From assembly GCF_004212215.1 (NCBI RefSeq), contig NZ_QVFV01000002.1:865525-929524 (forward strand): a DNA stretch of 64,000 nucleotides, written 5' to 3'. Of the stretch, positions 1-8,212 are shown piece after piece. The translations under genes were made by a program, and so were the position numbers. The DNA is from Leptolyngbya iicbica LK. GTDB taxonomy: Bacteria; Cyanobacteriota; Cyanobacteriia; Phormidesmidales; Phormidesmidaceae. A model generated the notes under the pieces. That model did no database searches. It worked only from the letters and a program-made list of their open reading frames with translations, and had not been told where the DNA came from. Positions within the stretch are counted from its first letter, which is position 1. Every line of letters begins with the position of its first letter.

Positions 1-1
1 A

Positions 2-361
2 CCCCCTGAGTCGATTTTGGTCATTTACGACGACATGGCGCTGCCCTTGGGCAAACTGCGACTCCGCCCCAATGGCTCAGCGGGGGGCCACAACGGCATG
101 AAATCTCTCATTGCCCATCTCAATACCCAGGAATTTAAGCGGCTGCGGGTGGGCATTGGTTCTACTCAGCAGAATGGCGATCGCGATCGGGCGGTCGTCG
201 CCCACGTGCTCGGCAAGTTTGCTCCCGATGAAAAACCCTTGGTTAATACCGCCTTAGACTGGGCAGTAGAAGCGGTAGAAACCTTGGTGCAGCAGGGAAC
301 CGAAGCCACGATGAGTAAATTTAATGGCCGCTCAGCTCTGCCAGAAACGGAATTGCGCTAA
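2..361 (+). CDS. pth: Peptidyl-tRNA hydrolase, 5' end missing
   Basis: Pth cleaves the ester bond of peptidyl-tRNAs released by drop-off so that the tRNA can be reused; it is a cytosolic monomer. The reading frame is open at the left edge of the window, so the N-terminal part with the catalytic His is absent. What remains shows the family block VIYDDMALPLGKLR, which holds the catalytic Asp, then the glycine-rich GSAGGHNGMKS segment and the RLRVGIG strand, and ends at a normal C-terminus with a TAA stop. Nothing suggests a damaged gene; it is cut only by the window. It is convergent with the DUF1825 gene. Confidence 0.95.
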   Translation, partial: PPESILVIYDDMALPLGKLRLRPNGSAGGHNGMKSLIAHLNTQEFKRLRVGIGSTQQNGDRDRAVVAHVLGKFAPDEKPLVNTALDWAVEAVETLVQQGTEATMSKFNGRSALPETELR

Positions 362-545
362 CCCCTGACAAAAGACGCTATCTACCTTTGAAGCAGATAG
401 TGACCTCCAGATGATGCGGATAAGTGCGGGTTTAGTTGATCCACTCCACACAAGGTTATGGGCAAGCCTTTAAAGCGAATTCTCCCCGTTGGTTGGAGAC
501 TCACTGCCAGTTGAGAACCTGAAGCAAACCTTATAAGAAGGGCTC

Positions 546-566
546 GAAGCAGCTGGTAACTGCTTC
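546..566. terminator. Stem-loop between pth and the DUF1825 gene
   Basis: Perfect 7-bp inverted repeat GAAGCAG (546-552) / CTGCTTC (560-566) with a 7-nt loop. It overlaps the stop codon of the minus-strand DUF1825 gene and lies about 185 bp past pth, so it could terminate from both sides. No U-tract follows on either strand, so a terminator role is only suggested by position. Confidence 0.3.
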
Positions 567-885
567 AATATTCGCCAATTTCGGACTTCATGCGCTCCAA
601 AGTCAAGTGCATTTGGTCAAACATTTGCTGCGGGGTCATGCCAGCTTGACTGAGCTGCGTCTTGAGCTGTTCCACAGTCATTTTTGCCATGAAATCGTCA
701 GATAGCTCAAAGCGCTTCATAAAAATGCGATAGCGCTCCAGGACATCTTCCATTTGCTGGATGTAAAGCTTTTTGCCTTCCCGGTCAAACTTGCCGTAGC
801 GACCGCCCATTTCTACCAAGTTTTGATAGTCCTGAAACAAGGACATCGCTTCCTGCTGAACAATCTCAGAGTCAAAAATTCCCAT
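565..885 (-). CDS. DUF1825 family protein
   Basis: A 106-residue, highly charged, all-helical protein without signal peptide or membrane segment. It matches the DUF1825 family, a small protein conserved across cyanobacteria whose function is not established. The N-terminus MGIFDSEIVQQEA and the block ELSDDFMAKMTVEQLK are recognisable. A GTG codon lies directly upstream in frame at 888, but the ATG at 885 gives the usual family N-terminus and was chosen. The gene stands alone between convergent pth and the minus-strand J-domain gene, with about 200 bp on each side. Confidence 0.85.
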   Translation of the reverse strand: MGIFDSEIVQQEAMSLFQDYQNLVEMGGRYGKFDREGKKLYIQQMEDVLERYRIFMKRFELSDDFMAKMTVEQLKTQLSQAGMTPQQMFDQMHLTLERMKSEIGEY

Positions 886-1085
886 CACACTTATCTAAAT
901 TAAGTATTTGAACAAGCGAGCAACCTCAACGGTTTCATCACCAATGTTGAGAAGCACTAGCTCGATGCTGTCAACCGTCACACCCATGTTTGCTGGACGT
1001 CGTGAAAGCAGCTTAGAGGATGATTGCAGACAGCAATATTATGACTTTAAGAGACACTGAAACCTTCAGCAAAGGGTAGAAAACC

Positions 1086-2069
1086 CTACTTCTTAACCCG
1101 TTTGGCAGAAAACATGCTGAACAAACCGCCCTTTTTGCCCTGCCCATTAGAGTTAGCGGGACGCTTGTCGTGGCCGTTAGTGCTCGCAGCATGGCCGTTG
1201 TTCGCTGTGGTGGGCGTTGCCATGGCAATATCTAGCTGCTTGGCGTACTTCTGAGCAATACGATTTTGGGCGTCTAGTTTGAGGGCTTGGCGAATATGGA
1301 CTTTGGCCATCCCGTTCATTTTTTGTAAGAGATAAGCTTGGCCCAACATGGTGTGGTAATTGCTGTTAGTCGGATCAATGCGGACAGCGTCGCGTAATTC
1401 CTGCACAGCCTCGGCATAAGCTTTGCTCGCAATATAAGTTTTGGCTCGCGCCACGTGGCGTTGACCGTAATCAACTTGAGTTTTTTCCTGCGGTTGAGCA
1501 GCTGTTGGCTGAGCTGCCACAGGACTAGAGGCCGCAGGCTGGCTCGTCGCTGACATCAGCCCAGTCCGCTTTTCGCGAATGACCGGATCGCCCATCTTGC
1601 GTCGCAAATACACCAGGTTTAGTTCTGCGATCGCATCGGTTTGGGCGGCGAAATTTTCTGTCGATGAATATTGCTCATCCGAGAGTTCCGTCAGGGCCTT
1701 CTCATAAAAGAGATCAACCTCGGCTTCATCAACATGCAGTAGCTGTTTTGCCTGAGCGACTTGGGTGGTCAGTTTATTTTCTCGAGTGAGGCGCCGAACC
1801 TTAAACCGCAGCGTCGCCAATACTTCGGCACGCCCTTTATCTTGCTTGAGACGTTGATATGCCGGATTGACGAGGCGGGTAAGTACACTGTTTGCAAATT
1901 CACGCGCGGCTTCTTCGGCTCCGATTTGTTGGTCGGGGTGCAGTCGTTTGGCAACCTGGCGATATCGCTTGGCAATGCGTCGCTCGTCTGCCGTGACTGC
2001 CACACCCAAAATGGCGTAAGGATCGGAGAACTGTTTAAGCCAATCAGGAGAGAAAGCCGGAGATGTCAT
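1086..2069 (-). CDS. J-domain protein with C-terminal TPR repeats
   Basis: The N-terminus is a J domain (about residues 12-75): the HPD motif that stimulates Hsp70/DnaK ATPase is at about residues 44-46, within RLHPDQ, and is preceded by the basic helix RRIAKRYRQVAK. There is no Gly/Phe region or zinc-binding region, so this is a type III J protein rather than DnaJ itself. After a helical segment and an Ala/Gln/Pro-rich linker, residues about 200-275 form two TPR-like helical pairs, and the tail is rich in Asn, Gly and Lys. The likely role is delivering clients bound by the TPRs to DnaK. The ATG at 2069 was preferred to an in-frame TTG at 2093; neither has a clear Shine-Dalgarno sequence. The gene is divergent from the TM2 gene. 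Confidence 0.8.
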   Translation of the reverse strand: MTSPAFSPDWLKQFSDPYAILGVAVTADERRIAKRYRQVAKRLHPDQQIGAEEAAREFANSVLTRLVNPAYQRLKQDKGRAEVLATLRFKVRRLTRENKLTTQVAQAKQLLHVDEAEVDLFYEKALTELSDEQYSSTENFAAQTDAIAELNLVYLRRKMGDPVIREKRTGLMSATSQPAASSPVAAQPTAAQPQEKTQVDYGQRHVARAKTYIASKAYAEAVQELRDAVRIDPTNSNYHTMLGQAYLLQKMNGMAKVHIRQALKLDAQNRIAQKYAKQLDIAMATPTTANNGHAASTNGHDKRPANSNGQGKKGGLFSMFSAKRVKK

Positions 2070-2536
2070 GCAAACCGTACAAAAAGGGGGCAATTAAAGG
2101 GGCAAAATGTCTACAGGGGATAGGCAAAGTTGCCGACGAACAGGGCACTAAGCTTGAATTCTCTAGCATTGACTAGAGTAACGCTTTGAGTGAGCGATGT
2201 TGGCTTTTATAAGCCGTTCATGAAGAAGTTACTGCCGTTAGTTAAAGGATATTTAGGCGCTTGAGCATCAGCGCGATTGGCGACCAATCATCGCAATCTC
2301 AGAGGTGTGAAAAATATCCAGTCTTGCCCCGACAGTAACAGACCCCGACAGTAACAGACCCCGACAGTAACAGACCCCGACAGTAACAGAGATTTTGCCC
2401 CGTTGTGACGAGGCTCTTACCCATCACGAGGAGGGCGGTGGCCGATCATCACCGCTGGGGAAAACGGATTCAGGGACAAAACCTCAACTCATTCTTCTTG
2501 CGCTAAAGTAGGCTGACAGGAAGGTTTGAGGTCGGC
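2070..2536. other. Divergent intergenic region with tandem repeat
   Basis: 467 bp between the divergent J-domain and TM2 genes. It must carry both promoters, but no clear -35/-10 pair was found. It contains the four-copy 16-bp repeat listed separately and a short stem-loop, GGCTT TTAT AAGCC, at 2202-2215. No coding potential was recognised. Confidence 0.6.
2327..2390. repeat. Four perfect tandem copies of a 16-bp unit
   Basis: The unit CCCCGACAGTAACAGA occurs four times head to tail without mismatch: 2327-2342, 2343-2358, 2359-2374 and 2375-2390. A 16-bp period is not that of the heptamer repeats common in cyanobacteria, and there are no spacers, so it is not a CRISPR array. It lies in the spacer between two divergent genes, about 150 bp upstream of the TM2-gene start. 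Perfect identity points to recent expansion by slippage, or to selection as an array of protein-binding sites. Confidence 0.95.
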
Positions 2537-2950
2537 ATGGTTGGTCAGTTGAAGACACCACCCCCGGTCAGCGGTAAAGCGCAGTCACCCCAGCAGTGGA
2601 AAATTGCGGCTGCTTTAGCCTTTGCTGGAGCGCTGAGTCCTTTGCCTGTCCCGATTTCGGGACTGCACAAGTTTTATTTGAGACAGCCCGTTTGGGGCAG
2701 CATTTATCTGTTACTCGGGTGGACGGGCATTCCTCGGATTGCTTGTGCCGTGGAAGGGGTCTGGCTACTCGTGCGATCGCAGCATGGCAGCCCGACTGGC
2801 GATACAGTTTACGAAAGTGTGGCAGTCTCAGAACAGACCCAGGCGATCGCCACAGCCCTGCGTGAGTTGGAAAAACTGCGCCAAGAGGGGCTCATTTCTG
2901 AACAAGAGTTTGAGCAAAATCGTCGCACCTTGCTGACGAAGCTGAGTTAA
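2537..2950 (+). CDS. TM2-domain membrane protein with C-terminal SHOCT motif
   Basis: A 137-residue small membrane protein. Residues about 23-78 form a TM2 domain: a hydrophobic helix, a short polar turn with ISGLHKFYLRQPVWG, and a second hydrophobic helix ending AVEGVWLL. The C-terminal 30 residues, with LEKLRQEGLISEQEFEQ, are a SHOCT-type motif, a short helical hairpin found at the ends of many bacterial proteins and thought to mediate oligomerisation. TM2 proteins have no agreed biochemical role. The helix-hairpin-helix gene follows after 26 bp on the same strand, so the two are probably co-transcribed. Confidence 0.75.
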   Translation: MVGQLKTPPPVSGKAQSPQQWKIAAALAFAGALSPLPVPISGLHKFYLRQPVWGSIYLLLGWTGIPRIACAVEGVWLLVRSQHGSPTGDTVYESVAVSEQTQAIATALRELEKLRQEGLISEQEFEQNRRTLLTKLS

Positions 2951-2976
2951 TTGTTTTTCCTGCCAGCGCTGTTCCT

Positions 2977-3537
2977 ATGAGTCGCTTTTCACCATCGTCT
3001 CAGTCGCCTCGTCAACGGCTCAAGCGCTGGGCTAACCAGTTTCATCCATTGAAAGCCAAGTTGCAGCGCGATCCGATGCTGCGCCTAGAGACCGTAACGG
3101 ACTTGGCAATCGCTGCTGACCTCGGGGTCCGCATTGATGCCAACCAGGCCACCGTTGACGACTGGTTGCGACTGCCAGGCTTATCAATTCATCAGGCTCG
3201 CACCTTGGTCACGCTGAGCCATAGCGGCGTGGTGTTTTACTCAGTAGATGATGTGGCCGCAGCGCTTGGCTTAGCGGCATCACAGTTGGCCGCGCTAGAG
3301 CCCATCTTGCAATTTTGTTACTACGATGCGGCGAGTCCCATAGCCACGCTGCCGCCCTCGTTGAATCAGGCGACGATCGCGCAATTGCTGGCCTTACCCG
3401 GTATGTCCAGTCCCATGGCCGAACGTATCTTAAACGAACGCCAGCGATCGCCATTTACTAATTGGAGCGACGTGCACCATCGCCTACGACTCACCGCCGC
3501 CCAAACCAGCCAGTGGATGCATTACCTTCGGATTTGA
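2977..3537 (+). CDS. Helix-hairpin-helix protein, ComEA-like
   Basis: A 186-residue soluble protein with two helix-hairpin-helix modules. The first is around residues 50-85 with RLPGLSIHQARTLVTL, the second around 128-165 with LLALPGMSSPMAERILNE and the preceding Asn typical of ComEA repeats. These modules normally bind DNA without sequence specificity. Unlike ComEA there is no N-terminal membrane anchor; the N-terminus is basic and Ser/Arg-rich. The role is therefore probably DNA-related but undefined. It ends 15 bp from the convergent mrdA stop codon. Confidence 0.7.
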   Translation: MSRFSPSSQSPRQRLKRWANQFHPLKAKLQRDPMLRLETVTDLAIAADLGVRIDANQATVDDWLRLPGLSIHQARTLVTLSHSGVVFYSVDDVAAALGLAASQLAALEPILQFCYYDAASPIATLPPSLNQATIAQLLALPGMSSPMAERILNERQRSPFTNWSDVHHRLRLTAAQTSQWMHYLRI

Positions 3538-3538
3538 G

Positions 3539-3571
3539 CAAGGGTCTGGCAATTATTTTTGCCAGTCCTTG
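3539..3571. terminator. Bidirectional stem-loop between the HhH gene and mrdA
   Basis: Inverted repeat made of CTGGCAA (3546-3552) and TTGCCAG (3559-3565), extended by outer arms CAAGG (3539-3543) and CCTTG (3567-3571) across a small internal loop. It spans the narrow gap between two convergent genes, and one arm encodes the last codons of mrdA, so the stop codon lies in the loop. A T-run is present only in the loop. Its position makes a shared terminator likely, though unproven. Confidence 0.45.
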
Positions 3572-5340
3572 TAGTAGGCTTCAAGCATCTGTTTCACCAT
3601 CGGGGCGGCGACCGAGCCACCGCCGCCGCCAGAGTTTTCGCCGAAAGCCACGATCAAAATTTCTGGATCATCGGCGGGTGCGTAGGCCCCAAACCAGGTG
3701 TGGTTTTCAAAGGGATCGGCCTCTGCTGTGCCGGTTTTTCCGGCGATCGGCGGCAGATTCGGCAAATTCAACGCTTGAGCCGTTCCCCCTGAAATCACTT
3801 GTCGCAAACCATCTTGCAAAATTTTGACGGTCTCAGGCTGTAGACCCATCGGTTCACGCCAGTCATCGGGGGTGCGACTGTCTTTGAGTAAATGGGGCGT
3901 CACCATATAGCCGCCATTGGCCGGTACCGCAAACATCACGGCTACTTGTAGCGGCGAGGTTTGCAAATAACCCTGACCAATCGACATGTTAATGGTGTCA
4001 CCCACAAACCACTGGTAACCAATGACATCACGCTTCCAAGCATCATCTGGCACCAAACCGGGACTTTCTTCAGCCCCTAGCTCAATGCCGGTTTTGCTAC
4101 CAAAGCCAAACCGTCGGGTCCATTGGATCAGCGTTTCTCCACCAATGCGGCGACCCACTTGATAGAAAAAGGTGTCGCTACTCATCGCCATGGCCCCTCG
4201 GAATCCCAGCGGCCCAAAGCCGACATTGTTCCAGTCATGAAAGGCGATGCCGCCAATCGTAATAGCACCGTAGGTGGGCAAAATCGTTTCGTGGGCAAAG
4301 GCGCCCGATTCAATTCCCGCAGCGGTGGTAACAATTTTGAACGTGCTAGCAGGCGGAAACCCTTGCAGTGCCCGGTTGACAAAGGGATATCGCTGCCCCT
4401 GCAGTTGCGCCCACTGGGCATCAGTAATGTTGGTGGTAAAAATGTTGGGGTCAAAGGCTGGACGACTCACCATGGCCAGGATTTCGCCTGATTTTGGTTC
4501 GATCGCCACGATCGCTCCCTGCCGATCCCCCAGGGCCTGTTCGGCCAGCTTTTGCACCTCAAGATCAATGGTGAGTTGGACATCGTTGCCCGAAACGGCG
4601 GGCTTATCCCCTAATACGCTGATGACCCGACCAGAGCTATCAACTTCAACCTGTTGTCCCCCCCATTCGCCCTGCAGCATCGACTCAAAAGCGGCCTCAG
4701 ACCCCATTTGGCCAATGATGTCGCCGAGTCGATAGTCAGCATATTTGGGACTATCCAATTCCTCTTGAGTAATCTCGCCGGTATAGCCCAAAACGTGAGC
4801 AGCCAGGTCGCCGTTGGGATAGTTGCGCACGGCTTCTGCTTCGAGACGGACACCGGGTAGCTCTTGGCTAAATTCAGCGATCGCCGTGGCCTGGGCCGGA
4901 CTGATCCCCCGAGCAATGGTAATAGCCTCAATGGATTCGTAACCCGCTTGTTCAAGCCGTTGTTGAATGTCTTCCGGCGGCACCTTGAGAATGTCCGAGA
5001 GGCGGGCAATCACCGTAGGCCACTCAGACTTGGGCAGGGCGATCGGCCAGATGGAAATCGCGTGGGACAATCGGCTACTGGCGAGAATCTTGCCATTACG
5101 ATCGAGCAAAGCCCCCCGCGCCGGACGCTTGGGGACTAAACGAATGCGGTTAGTATCGGCCCGTTGGCGGTTAAGCGGGCCTTCGACCAGCTGTAACTGC
5201 GCCAGCCGTGTACCCACTGCGCCAAAGAGCACACCCGTCACAGCCAGCATCACCACCACCGCCTGAAAGTGCTTGCCAACGGTGCGATCGCTCTCTTTAC
5301 CAAGTCGTAATTGAAACCGAGAAGGAAACTCTAGCGTCAT
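3553..5340 (-). CDS. mrdA: Penicillin-binding protein 2, peptidoglycan transpeptidase
   Basis: A class B penicillin-binding protein of 595 residues that cross-links peptidoglycan in the periplasm during lateral wall growth, working with the RodA glycosyltransferase. There is one N-terminal membrane anchor (about residues 25-47), then the PBP dimerisation region beginning with the RPARGALLDRNGKILA block, then the transpeptidase domain. Catalytic motifs are present: STFK with nucleophile Ser at about 332, the SSD motif in MAMSSDTFFYQ, and KTGTAE with Lys at about 535. No rodA or mreBCD lies in the window. The gene is divergent from the pot operon across 451 bp. Confidence 0.93.
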   Translation of the reverse strand: MTLEFPSRFQLRLGKESDRTVGKHFQAVVVMLAVTGVLFGAVGTRLAQLQLVEGPLNRQRADTNRIRLVPKRPARGALLDRNGKILASSRLSHAISIWPIALPKSEWPTVIARLSDILKVPPEDIQQRLEQAGYESIEAITIARGISPAQATAIAEFSQELPGVRLEAEAVRNYPNGDLAAHVLGYTGEITQEELDSPKYADYRLGDIIGQMGSEAAFESMLQGEWGGQQVEVDSSGRVISVLGDKPAVSGNDVQLTIDLEVQKLAEQALGDRQGAIVAIEPKSGEILAMVSRPAFDPNIFTTNITDAQWAQLQGQRYPFVNRALQGFPPASTFKIVTTAAGIESGAFAHETILPTYGAITIGGIAFHDWNNVGFGPLGFRGAMAMSSDTFFYQVGRRIGGETLIQWTRRFGFGSKTGIELGAEESPGLVPDDAWKRDVIGYQWFVGDTINMSIGQGYLQTSPLQVAVMFAVPANGGYMVTPHLLKDSRTPDDWREPMGLQPETVKILQDGLRQVISGGTAQALNLPNLPPIAGKTGTAEADPFENHTWFGAYAPADDPEILIVAFGENSGGGGGSVAAPMVKQMLEAYYKDWQK

Positions 5341-5791
5341 CGTTTAGTGCTCGCCATGTCGGGCCAGAGATGCTATGTGACATCTCAACTAGGATAGCGG
5401 GCGATTCTCTGTTTTAGGAGGACTCCCTGGCTAATCGGCAGACAAAAATTTTCGCAGGTTGGTTGCCTCAATGCTCAGAACAACTGGCCATACCGTCGTC
5501 GTTGCTTTCCGCATGTTTCAGCAGTGGGTCAGGCTGAGCCATCAATCTCGGACTAATCGCTTTCGGAATAGCCCCCTCTAGACAGACCAAATACTGCGCC
5601 TTTTTGCTCAATCCTCTGGCGTCTTGTGTCTACTGCATGCGGCTATTCAGAGAAAACTTTGTCAAACTTCCTCTAACTGCCTTATAACAGTTTCAAACCA
5701 CATGTCATGATGCTGTCTGAGAATTCACCGGGCATTCTGATATCGAGCCATACTTATCGGCAACTCTACTGCTGTTCAGGGAATCACCTTC
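5341..5791. other. Divergent intergenic region, mrdA / potA
   Basis: 451 bp without a convincing gene. It should hold promoters for mrdA (leftward) and for the polyamine operon (rightward). The only candidate recognised is the sigma-70-like pair at 5659-5688, listed separately. The rest shows no repeat or RNA motif that I recognise. Confidence 0.5.
5659..5688 (+). promoter_or_regulatory. Candidate sigma-70-type promoter for potADBC
   Basis: TTGTCA (5659-5664) and TATAAC (5683-5688) are separated by 18 bp, close to the consensus spacing, and lie about 100 bp upstream of the potA start. The assignment rests on pattern only. Confidence 0.35.
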
Positions 5792-6916
5792 ATGTCACAG
5801 ACAGTTTCTCCCGCGATGTCTCAATCTTCCAACCAGCGAGTGGCCGATGTCGAACTTTGTCAGGTATCAAAGTCTTTTGGGGAAGAAATTGCTGTCAACA
5901 CGATCGATTTGACGATTCAAGAAGGCGAATTCTTTAGCATTTTGGGGCCTTCTGGCTGTGGTAAAACGACGACTCTGCGCCTAATTGCGGGCTTCGAACA
6001 GCCCACCACTGGCAAAGTTGTCATTCAAGGGCGCGATATGAACCGGACTCCGGCTCATCGACGTTCCGTCAATACGGTGTTTCAAAGCTATGCCCTCTTT
6101 AACCATATGACCGTCAAAGACAACATTGCCTTCGGTCTACGGATCAAAAAGATGGGGCGATCGCAGGTGCAGCAGCGGGTCACCGATGCCCTCCGCCTGG
6201 TCAAAATGGAAGCCTTTGGCAACCGCTATCCCGCGCAATTGTCAGGCGGGCAAAAACAACGGGTCGCCCTCGCTCGCGCTTTGGTCAACCGTCCCGCTGT
6301 CATGTTGCTCGATGAACCCCTGGGGGCCCTTGACCTCAAACTGCGCAAAGAAATGCAGGTTGAACTGAGCAACCTCCACCAGCAACTGGGCATCACCTTT
6401 GTCATGGTGACCCACGATCAAGAAGAGGCCCTTTCCCTGTCTGACCGCATTGCCGTCATGAATGATGGCAACATCGAACAAATTGGCTCACCCAAAGAAA
6501 TTTACGATCATCCCACCACGCCCTTTGTGGCCGACTTTATTGGCGACACCAATCTGCTGAAAGGTACCGTAGCCTTTGCCGACAAGCACATGCTGCAAAT
6601 CAAAACACCGGAAGGCACCACGGTCTTGGCCCAACCCTCGGACAATATCCCCGCTGACCTTAAAACGGCAGTCGTGAGTGTGCGGCCAGAAAAAATCCAC
6701 CTCAGTCAAGAACCGCCGCCGGATGAAGGAAACTGCTATTCTGGCTACGTCAAACATGTCATGTATCTAGGGACGCATCTGCATTGTGTGGTGCAGCTCC
6801 AAACAGGAGAATGTCTCACCGTTATGCAGCCTAACCGGACGGGCCTCTCTTGGGCCTCAGCAACGCCGGTTTATGTCTCTTGGATGCCTGCCGATTGTCT
6901 TGCACTTGCTGCTTGA
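5792..6916 (+). CDS. potA: Spermidine/putrescine ABC transporter ATPase PotA
   Basis: The ATP-binding subunit of a polyamine importer, 374 residues, cytosolic face of the membrane. Walker A GPSGCGKTT is at about residues 52-60; the Q-loop region VFQSYALFNHMTV, the signature LSGGQKQRVALARAL and Walker B LLDEPLGALD follow in order. The C-terminal 110 residues form the TOBE regulatory domain typical of PotA-type ATPases. It is the first gene of the operon potA-potD-potB-potC; 112 bp separate it from potD. Substrate assignment rests on the full gene set and sequence type; related ATPases also serve thiamine or iron importers, but the PotB/C/D neighbours favour polyamines. Confidence 0.9.
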   Translation: MSQTVSPAMSQSSNQRVADVELCQVSKSFGEEIAVNTIDLTIQEGEFFSILGPSGCGKTTTLRLIAGFEQPTTGKVVIQGRDMNRTPAHRRSVNTVFQSYALFNHMTVKDNIAFGLRIKKMGRSQVQQRVTDALRLVKMEAFGNRYPAQLSGGQKQRVALARALVNRPAVMLLDEPLGALDLKLRKEMQVELSNLHQQLGITFVMVTHDQEEALSLSDRIAVMNDGNIEQIGSPKEIYDHPTTPFVADFIGDTNLLKGTVAFADKHMLQIKTPEGTTVLAQPSDNIPADLKTAVVSVRPEKIHLSQEPPPDEGNCYSGYVKHVMYLGTHLHCVVQLQTGECLTVMQPNRTGLSWASATPVYVSWMPADCLALAA

Positions 6917-7028
6917 CGGAACTTTTGATCGGGCAAAGTGTTGTCCGTTAAACAAAGTTAAGGGTCGCGATTTAATAGTGTTTTAGGTCATACCCCCAAG
7001 CCGTTTAATTTATGTGAGGAATTCTGCT

Positions 7029-8201
7029 ATGCCCCGCAAGCGCTCTCTCTACTTGCCCTCGTCGTCGCGACGCCTTGGTGCGACTCGCCGACGGTTTTTA
7101 CAGGGGTCAGCAGCCGCGATCGCTGGCGTCACGTTGGCTAACTGCCGTCAAAATATCGCTGACCAAGCGACTCCTGAAGCAGACCCGGCTGCGACCACTC
7201 CTGAAGGCGGCGGTGCCAGCGGCGGTGACAGTGGTGTTCTGCATGTTTACACCTGGGCTGACTACACCAACGACGAAATGGTCAATGCCTTTACCGAGCA
7301 GACTGGCATTGAGGTCATTGTCGATATCTATGACTCAAATGAAACGATGCTAGCCAAGATGCAGGCTGGTGGGGGCGATGCTTACAGCATCATTTACCCC
7401 TCAGACTACATGGTGCAGCAGATGATCGAGCTGAATATGCTCACTAAGCTTGAAAAAGAACGCATCAGCGGCATCGAAAACATCTTTGATAAGTGGCAAG
7501 ATCCCGTATACGACCCGGGCAACAGCTTTAGTGTGCCCTTTGCCTGGGGCACCACCGGGCTGCTTTACAACACCGACATCATTACCGACACGCCGACCGA
7601 TTGGGACTATCTCTGGGAAAACAGTTCAGCCTTGTCGAAACGGATGACCTTGCTGGACGACGTGCGCGAAACCATGGGCATGGTGCTCAAGTCCCTGGGG
7701 TATTCCTATAACTCCACCGATCCGGCGGAAATTGAAGAGGCTTACGAGCGGCTGATCGAAATCAAGCCTGACCTGGCTTCCTTCATGTCCTTTGGCTTTG
7801 AGGATGGCTTGCTAAGTGGTGACTTAGCGGTAGTGATGGCCTACTCGGTGGATGCCCTATCCAGCATTGCCGAAGACGAGACGCTGAACTACATCATTCC
7901 GGAGAGCGGGTCTTCTGTGTGGACGGATACGCTGGTGATTCCGACCACGGCGCCCAACGTCGACGCGGCTTACGAGTGGATCAACTTCAACTTGCAGCCT
8001 GAGATCGCTCAACTCAACACGGAGACGCTGTTTAACGCGACCCCGAATCAGGTAGCCTTCGAAAATCTGTCGGACGAGTTCAAAAACGACGAAAAACTCT
8101 TCCCGCCCGAAGATCTGCTGGCCAAGTGTGAAGGCATCGCCCCTGTAGGAGACGCCTCCTCGATTTATGACGAGTTTTGGACTCGCGCTACGAGCGCTTA
8201 G
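7029..8201 (+). CDS. potD: Polyamine-binding protein PotD, Tat signal
   Basis: The extracytoplasmic solute-binding protein of the polyamine importer, 390 residues from the ATG at 7029, which has a GAGGA Shine-Dalgarno sequence 8 nt upstream; an in-frame GTG at 7014 was rejected. The N-terminus carries a twin-arginine motif RRRFLQG (about residues 20-26), a hydrophobic stretch and a Cys at 39 in a lipobox-like LANC. It is therefore probably exported folded by Tat and possibly lipid-anchored. A Gly/Ala/Thr-rich linker follows, then the periplasmic binding fold starting at LHVYTWADYTNDEMV, characteristic of the PotD family. PotB starts 11 bp after its stop codon. Confidence 0.88.
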   Translation: MPRKRSLYLPSSSRRLGATRRRFLQGSAAAIAGVTLANCRQNIADQATPEADPAATTPEGGGASGGDSGVLHVYTWADYTNDEMVNAFTEQTGIEVIVDIYDSNETMLAKMQAGGGDAYSIIYPSDYMVQQMIELNMLTKLEKERISGIENIFDKWQDPVYDPGNSFSVPFAWGTTGLLYNTDIITDTPTDWDYLWENSSALSKRMTLLDDVRETMGMVLKSLGYSYNSTDPAEIEEAYERLIEIKPDLASFMSFGFEDGLLSGDLAVVMAYSVDALSSIAEDETLNYIIPESGSSVWTDTLVIPTTAPNVDAAYEWINFNLQPEIAQLNTETLFNATPNQVAFENLSDEFKNDEKLFPPEDLLAKCEGIAPVGDASSIYDEFWTRATSA

Positions 8202-8212
8202 GAATCTAGGTT

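Noticed and set aside
2327..2390. CRISPR-like array
   Set aside because: The four repeats are contiguous with no spacers and no cas genes are present.
3553..5340. SSD instead of SxN motif in PBP2 as a sign of an altered active site
   Set aside because: An Asp at this position is normal in PBP2-type class B enzymes.
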